DNA of 7,912 nt from Parcubacteria group bacterium Athens0714_26 (GTDB taxonomy: Bacteria; Patescibacteriota; Minisyncoccia; UBA6257; 02-FULL-45-10c). The notes below the pieces were generated by a model, which was given only the letters and a program-made list of their open reading frames with translations, searched no databases and was not told where the DNA came from. The stretch lies in the NCBI GenBank assembly GCA_007376745.1, contig VMGU01000025.1, positions 1 through 7,912 on the forward strand. The letters run 5' to 3'. The first letter of the stretch is position 1, and each line of letters begins with the position of its first letter. Of the stretch, positions 5,080 through 7,912 are shown piece by piece. A program made the translations under genes and the position numbers.

Positions 5080-5141
5080 ATACGGGTAAAAAATTTTACA
5101 TCATTTTTTTGAAATCTGCTTTATACGGGTAAAAAATTTTA
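5080..5141 (+). repeat. Two 19-bp direct repeats upstream of terS
   Basis: ATACGGGTAAAAAATTTTA occurs at 5080-5098 and 5123-5141, start-to-start 43 bp (about four turns). Each is followed by a T-run and GAAA. They lie 21-82 bp upstream of the -35 of the terS promoter, fitting activator or terminase binding sites. Confidence 0.78.
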
Positions 5142-5161
5142 TACCTTTTTGAAACTCCCTA

Positions 5162-5189
5162 TTGCAATTTAATGTCTTTATGATATAAT
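5162..5189 (+). promoter_or_regulatory. Promoter of the packaging operon
   Basis: TTGCAA (5162-5167), 16 bp, and a perfect TATAAT (5184-5189) with TG one base upstream (extended -10). Transcription should start near 5196-5197, at the terS ATG itself, implying a leaderless mRNA. Confidence 0.78.
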
Positions 5190-5196
5190 GTAAGAG

Positions 5197-5745
5197 ATGA
5201 AGATACACTTAACGGGGGAACAAAAAAAGGAACTTGCTACTTCTCTTATTGATATGAGTTCGTTAGATGTGGGGATGGCTTTTGGATTTAATAAGTTCTA
5301 TAAGACGGATATTTCTATAAAGCAGGCGGTTTTTAATTGTTGGAAGGAAATTAAAGCAAATCATTCTCTTTATGGGCTTTCAGATGATACGGTTACTTTT
5401 ATTGAGAGGGCGATTTTGGCTAAAAGGGCGGGGAAGTTAAAGGCGTTAATAAAGGAGACGGATATTGACCTTTCGGATAAGAAGGAGGCGGCGAATATTA
5501 GTTCGGATAAGTGCTGGATTCTGTGGAACAGAAAAATGGACTATCTGTTGAATAACTCAAATGCGTTGAAGAATGTTCCTCTTTCCCAGTTGGCTATCTT
5601 TTTGGGGACTATTTTTGATAAGACGCGGCTTATAAAGGGAGAGGCAACGGAGCATATTGCGCTTCGGGCGAAAATTGACGAGGGGTTGTCCGCCAAACAA
5701 ATACTTGAAGAAGTAATGAAGCGCCGCGTTATAGAAGAAAAGTAA
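5197..5745 (+). CDS. terS: Putative terminase small subunit
   Basis: TerS recognises the phage packaging site and hands DNA to TerL. The assignment rests mainly on position: it directly precedes terL with a 16-nt gap. At 182 aa it is of normal size. The layout also fits: a helix-rich N-terminal part with a possible helix-turn-helix at about 13-55 (ELATSLIDMSSLDVGMAFGF, then ISIKQAVFNCWKEI), a charged linker (about 78-100), a helical core (MDYLLNNSNALKNVPLSQLA, IFDKTRLIKGEATEHIALR) and a basic C-terminal helix. ATG 5197 is the earliest possible start because TAA lies in frame at 5191-5193; it falls at the predicted transcription start, so no ribosome-binding site exists. Confidence 0.7.
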   Translation: MKIHLTGEQKKELATSLIDMSSLDVGMAFGFNKFYKTDISIKQAVFNCWKEIKANHSLYGLSDDTVTFIERAILAKRAGKLKALIKETDIDLSDKKEAANISSDKCWILWNRKMDYLLNNSNALKNVPLSQLAIFLGTIFDKTRLIKGEATEHIALRAKIDEGLSAKQILEEVMKRRVIEEK

Positions 5746-5761
5746 TGTCCAAATTTTGAAT

Positions 5762-7249
5762 ATGGATGAATTTGAGCGCCGAAAATTAAAAATGGAAAAC
5801 TATATTTTTAGTCCAGAGTATAGAGAAAAGATACTTGAACGGCTTAAAATACAGGACGCCTGTTCAAGGGATAAGGAGTCCCAGATACTTGTTTATGCTT
5901 TGTGCAAGAAAGACCCTATCTTTTTTATAAACAACTTCGGATGGACTTTTGACCCCCGGCCTTATAATCAGATAAACGGAGAGAGCGCTCTGCCGTTTAT
6001 TTTATTTGACTACCAGGAGGAGGATGTCCTTTGGATTGTTGACCATATTAAAAACAGCAAGGACGGATTTGTGGAAAAGTCCAGAGATATGGGAATTACC
6101 TGGGAGTTTGTTTATGTGTTTTATTGGTTTTGGTTGTTTAACGATTCGTTTTCAGGTTTATTGGGTTCTTATAAAGAGGCATTAGTGGATAATAAAACCG
6201 TGGATTCTCTCATGGGGAAGATAGAATTTGCCATCAGGAATGCGCCAAAATTCCTTTTGCCTCATAAATTTAATATTGAGAAACACAAGACCCATATGAA
6301 ACTGATAAATCCCGAAAATTTCAACCTAATCACAGGCGATACCTGTAATCCTAACTTTGGGCGAGGAAGTAGAAAGACCGCTATCTTTTACGATGAATCC
6401 GCTTTTTGGGACTACTTTAAAGAGAGTTGGGATTCGGGAGGCGACTCTACGACTTGCCGTCTTTGTTGCTCTACTCCAGCAGGAAGAAATGCAAGTGCTC
6501 TTTTAAGAGAACAGCAATTTGGTAAAATAGATGTCCGCACCGTTCACTGGCGTCTTCATCCTTTAAAAGACGAAGAATGGTATGCGTATGAAAAAGCCCG
6601 CAGAGACGAGGAAACTATCGCCCAAGAGTTAGACATTTCTTACAATAAGTCAATGTCGGGAAGAGTATATCCCGAATGGGGTAATGTTCAATTTGGCTAC
6701 TTTCCTTACAACGAGCAACTTCCCTTATTCGTTGGTTGGGATTTGGGAGCGTCTGATGCTACTTCGCTTATTTGGTGTCAGAAAAACGGTTCGGATTATG
6801 TGATAGTTGATTCTTACGAGAGGTCGGGAGAAAATATTGACTTCTTTGCACCCTTAATTACAGGAATAATGCCGACAGGCGACTGGCTTACAAAATATAA
6901 TAAGAAAGACCTGGCGGTTATACGGGAACACGAAGGTTGGAAACACGCAATACATATTGCCGGAAGCGATGCCGATTTCATCCAACAGACCTCCAACAGA
7001 ACTATTCTGGAAATATTGAAACAATACGGAATCCATATTCAGATAGACCACCGGTCAAAAGAATTCCAGGGTCGCAAAACCTCCTGCAAACTTTTATTAA
7101 GAAACCTTAAAGTAAACAGCAATGAAAGAACAAAGTTTTTAGGTCTATGTATGGAAAACGCCCATTACCCAAGAATTGCCAGAGGAGGAATTGATGAAGT
7201 TAGAACGGTAAAACCAGTTCATGATTTTTCATCTGCGGAAGAAAAATAA
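5762..7249 (+). CDS. terL: Terminase large subunit (packaging ATPase/nuclease), possibly C-terminally truncated
   Basis: TerL pumps DNA into the procapsid and cuts it. Numbered from the in-frame TTG 5756 (subtract 2 for ATG 5762): deviant Walker A KSRDMGIT at 108-115, Walker B IFYDE with Asp213/Glu214, coupling motif CCSTPAGR around 238-244, and RNase H-like nuclease acids in VGWDLG (Asp329), GSDADF (405-407) and VHDFSS (Asp490). All ATPase and nuclease elements are present at usual spacing. Many TerL proteins continue after the last Asp with a SHxADAxR-type segment; here the frame stops seven residues later (TAA 7247-7249), and coding-like sequence goes on in another frame. ATG 5762 is preferred; the sequence before it repeats that before the gene at 361. 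There is no Shine-Dalgarno. Confidence 0.93.
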   Translation: MDEFERRKLKMENYIFSPEYREKILERLKIQDACSRDKESQILVYALCKKDPIFFINNFGWTFDPRPYNQINGESALPFILFDYQEEDVLWIVDHIKNSKDGFVEKSRDMGITWEFVYVFYWFWLFNDSFSGLLGSYKEALVDNKTVDSLMGKIEFAIRNAPKFLLPHKFNIEKHKTHMKLINPENFNLITGDTCNPNFGRGSRKTAIFYDESAFWDYFKESWDSGGDSTTCRLCCSTPAGRNASALLREQQFGKIDVRTVHWRLHPLKDEEWYAYEKARRDEETIAQELDISYNKSMSGRVYPEWGNVQFGYFPYNEQLPLFVGWDLGASDATSLIWCQKNGSDYVIVDSYERSGENIDFFAPLITGIMPTGDWLTKYNKKDLAVIREHEGWKHAIHIAGSDADFIQQTSNRTILEILKQYGIHIQIDHRSKEFQGRKTSCKLLLRNLKVNSNERTKFLGLCMENAHYPRIARGGIDEVRTVKPVHDFSSAEEK

Positions 7250-7391
7250 CTTCTTATCATAGTCCCGTAGAAATTGAAGACAATGAACGACCGTGGCTTA
7301 AAGAAAAAACTGCCGTTCAGCAGTTGATAGCAAGAATGCCAAAAAAAAACCGACTTATACATTATTGACTTTTGATATAGTTGATTTATAA
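7250..7391 (+). pseudogene. Possible out-of-frame terL C-terminal remnant
   Basis: After the terL stop, the -1 frame (open from 7222 to TGA 7366-7368) reads a protein-like stretch including VEIEDNERPWLKEKTAVQQL and IARMPKK. A nine-A run (7341-7349) then allows a further shift into a frame reading KPTYTLLTFDIVDL, ending at TAA 7389-7391. A -1 slip at the A5 run 7242-7246 would join the first part to terL. It may be a decayed tail, homopolymer sequencing errors or frameshifting. The codons look coding but no family match is claimed. Confidence 0.4.
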
Positions 7392-7392
7392 T
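7365..7392 (+). promoter_or_regulatory. Promoter of the structured RNA
   Basis: TTGACT (7365-7370), 16-bp spacer, perfect TATAAT (7387-7392). The predicted start is near 7399, about 14 nt before the first helix of the structured RNA. Confidence 0.75.
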
Positions 7393-7398
7393 AAGAGT

Positions 7399-7496
7399 AT
7401 AGAGATAAAAAATCGTGTTCACAATCCGTTCTTTTGAGCGGGGGTTGTTTTGAACACGAGCAACCTCCTTTCAAAAGAGCGGATAACGCTCTTTTT
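7399..7496 (+). ncRNA. Candidate ~98-nt structured RNA or attenuator leader
   Basis: The element starts at a consensus promoter and ends at an intrinsic terminator. Helix A: TCGTGTTCA (7413-7421) with TGAACACGA (7451-7459), extended by 7422-7427 with 7442-7447 across a TTT bulge. Helix B: 7426-7437 with 7471-7482 (12 pairs, one G-U), plus 7440-7447 with 7461-7468 (8 pairs, one G-U). Helix T: AAAAGAGCG (7473-7481) with CGCTCTTTT (7487-7495). B excludes both A and T, so A+T and B are alternative folds, as in attenuators. It contains no open frame worth calling and matches no RNA family known to me. Its place between terL and portal suggests either an independent phage RNA or control of structural genes. 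Confidence 0.68.
7473..7496 (+). terminator. Intrinsic terminator of the structured RNA
   Basis: A 9-bp perfect stem (7473-7481 with 7487-7495), 5-nt GATAA loop and a T5 run. Its 5' arm is also the 3' side of alternative helix B, so termination may be conditional. Confidence 0.85.
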
Positions 7497-7525
7497 CATT
7501 ACAAGGATTTCGCTATGCGAACCCC

Positions 7526-7584
7526 AAGCCAAAATGAAAATTAGTTTATTTTTTTGTAGCAGATAAATCTGTGAATTTTGGCTT
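7526..7584 (+). repeat. 10-bp inverted repeat in the portal leader
   Basis: AAGCCAAAAT (7526-7535) and ATTTTGGCTT (7575-7584) are perfect inverted copies, 39 bp apart, ending 9 bp before the portal ATG. A small hairpin, TTCGC-TAT-GCGAA, lies upstream at 7509-7521, and AGAT-AA-ATCT (7561-7570) lies in the loop. Folding could hide the start region. Confidence 0.6.
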
Positions 7585-7593
7585 TAAGAAAAT

Positions 7594-7912
7594 ATGAACG
7601 AAATTAAAAAATATTCTTATCAACCCAATCCAAAAGAAAAAGAAGTATTGGATAAATACTATTCTCTTTTTAGAATAACAAGAGAGGCAAGAAATAAAAA
7701 TTTACAATTTTTTGACGGACTTAATCTCGTTGAATACATCAACGACTCCGTTCTTCAATTTACTACCAACGAGTTTTTAAGAGACGACATAAAGGATTGG
7801 CAGTCAAGGGTTCACGACCCTTTCATAAGAAATAAGGTTTTGTCTATTTTAGGTAAAGTGGTATCTGCTCTTCCAGTTGCTCAAATAGTAGGTAGAGGAG
7901 ATGAAGATGCAA
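7594..7912 (+). CDS. Putative portal protein, N-terminal part (runs off window)
   Basis: The portal is the dodecameric vertex ring through which TerL packs DNA. The open frame from ATG 7594 to the window end gives 106 residues. It is called portal from its place right after terL and from the sequence style: a helical charged start (YSYQPNPKEKEVLDKYYSLF, then ITREARNKNLQFFDGLNL), followed by VEYINDSVLQFTTNEF and DWQSRVHDPFIRNKV segments, which resemble portal-like proteins in metagenomic phage contigs. An in-frame TAA at 7585-7587 fixes the start at or after 7594. No Shine-Dalgarno is present (TTTAAGAAAAT precedes). A different structural protein cannot be excluded from this part alone. Confidence 0.62.
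   Translation, partial: MNEIKKYSYQPNPKEKEVLDKYYSLFRITREARNKNLQFFDGLNLVEYINDSVLQFTTNEFLRDDIKDWQSRVHDPFIRNKVLSILGKVVSALPVAQIVGRGDEDA

Larger units (their letters stand above)
4361..5161. other. Noncoding region between diverging blocks; origin/packaging-like
   Basis: About 800 bp without a convincing gene. By hand count the plus strand from 4381 to 4960 has about twice as many C as G (148 to 75); from 4961 to 5100 this reverses (18 to 43). It has a DnaA-box-like TTATCCCCA at 4420-4428 (one mismatch to TTATCCACA) and four C-rich blocks of the type CCCCGCCC(C) before TTA or TGA (4554, 4637, 4691, 4852). It also holds the tandem repeats, A-tracts, palindrome and direct repeats listed separately. 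A 60-residue frame at about 4815-4992 lacks any start codon, and the minus-strand frame at 4875-5081 is low-complexity. Confidence 0.6.

Noticed and set aside
4875..5081. 68-aa minus-strand frame rich in Cys, Phe and Pro
   Set aside because: Composition reflects the C/A-rich DNA with A-tracts; no start signal, no motif, lies in the repeat-bearing noncoding region.
6814..7051. Two minus-strand frames of 60 and 65 aa
   Set aside because: Fully inside terL, which has clear motifs; antisense shadows.
7238..7250. Programmed -1 frameshift site in terL
   Set aside because: The A5 run before the stop does not form a canonical X XXY YYZ heptamer in frame, and no downstream stimulatory structure was identified; left as a possibility under the terL finding only.
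7219..7422. 67-aa minus-strand frame
   Set aside because: Overlaps the plus-strand promoter and RNA; low-complexity, no start context.
1..7912. tRNA or rRNA genes
   Set aside because: No cloverleaf with GTTCRANNC-type arm or rRNA core sequence was seen on either strand.

Overview
The window is an AT-rich piece of a tailed-phage (Caudoviricetes-type) genome or prophage from an unidentified, probably uncultured, host. The anchors are a large terminase with a recognisable ATPase and nuclease, a terS-like gene just upstream, a portal-like N-terminus at the right edge, an HNH (NinG-like) nuclease at the left edge and a short beta-type sliding clamp. The other genes are small phage-style hypotheticals. 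Promoters look like sigma70 (TTGACA/TATAAT types), so the host housekeeping polymerase probably reads them. Almost no start codon has a Shine-Dalgarno sequence; leaders are A-rich, and one gene (terS) looks leaderless. The host cannot be named from this sequence.

Layout. (1) 1-1053, plus strand: HNH nuclease (partial) and three small overlapping genes. (2) 1075-1100: a hairpin terminator between converging genes. (3) 1112-4290, minus strand: an early/replication-type block, in transcription order a 101-aa hypothetical, an 83-aa gene behind a promoter with a perfect 14-bp inverted repeat, two small genes, a 99-aa/85-aa overlapping pair, a 118-aa gene, a 49-aa membrane protein, and the sliding clamp. 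Two intergenic hairpins with a compensated stem change (3075-3106, 3597-3625) follow stop codons. (4) 4291-5196: about 900 bp without a convincing gene, between diverging blocks, with a DnaA-box-like site, four 12-bp tandem repeats, phased A-tracts, a palindrome where GC skew flips sign, and two 19-bp direct repeats. It looks like a replication origin and/or packaging-recognition region. (5) 5197-7912, plus strand: terS, terL, a structured noncoding stretch, and the start of the portal gene.

The main finding is at 7365-7496. Between terL and portal lies a consensus promoter (TTGACT-16-TATAAT), then about 100 nt with three mutually exclusive helices, the last a strong intrinsic terminator. It is either a stand-alone phage RNA or an attenuator controlling the portal/structural operon. 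Two genes also look broken or recoded: the clamp has clamp-like sequence upstream of its ATG separated by one in-frame TAA, and terL stops just after its third catalytic Asp with coding-like sequence continuing in another frame.

The clamp (replication), HNH nuclease (recombination or packaging) and TerS/TerL/portal (DNA packaging into capsids) form a normal phage replication-to-packaging set. Functions of the small genes are unknown. All assignments come from reading motifs by eye; no searches were run.
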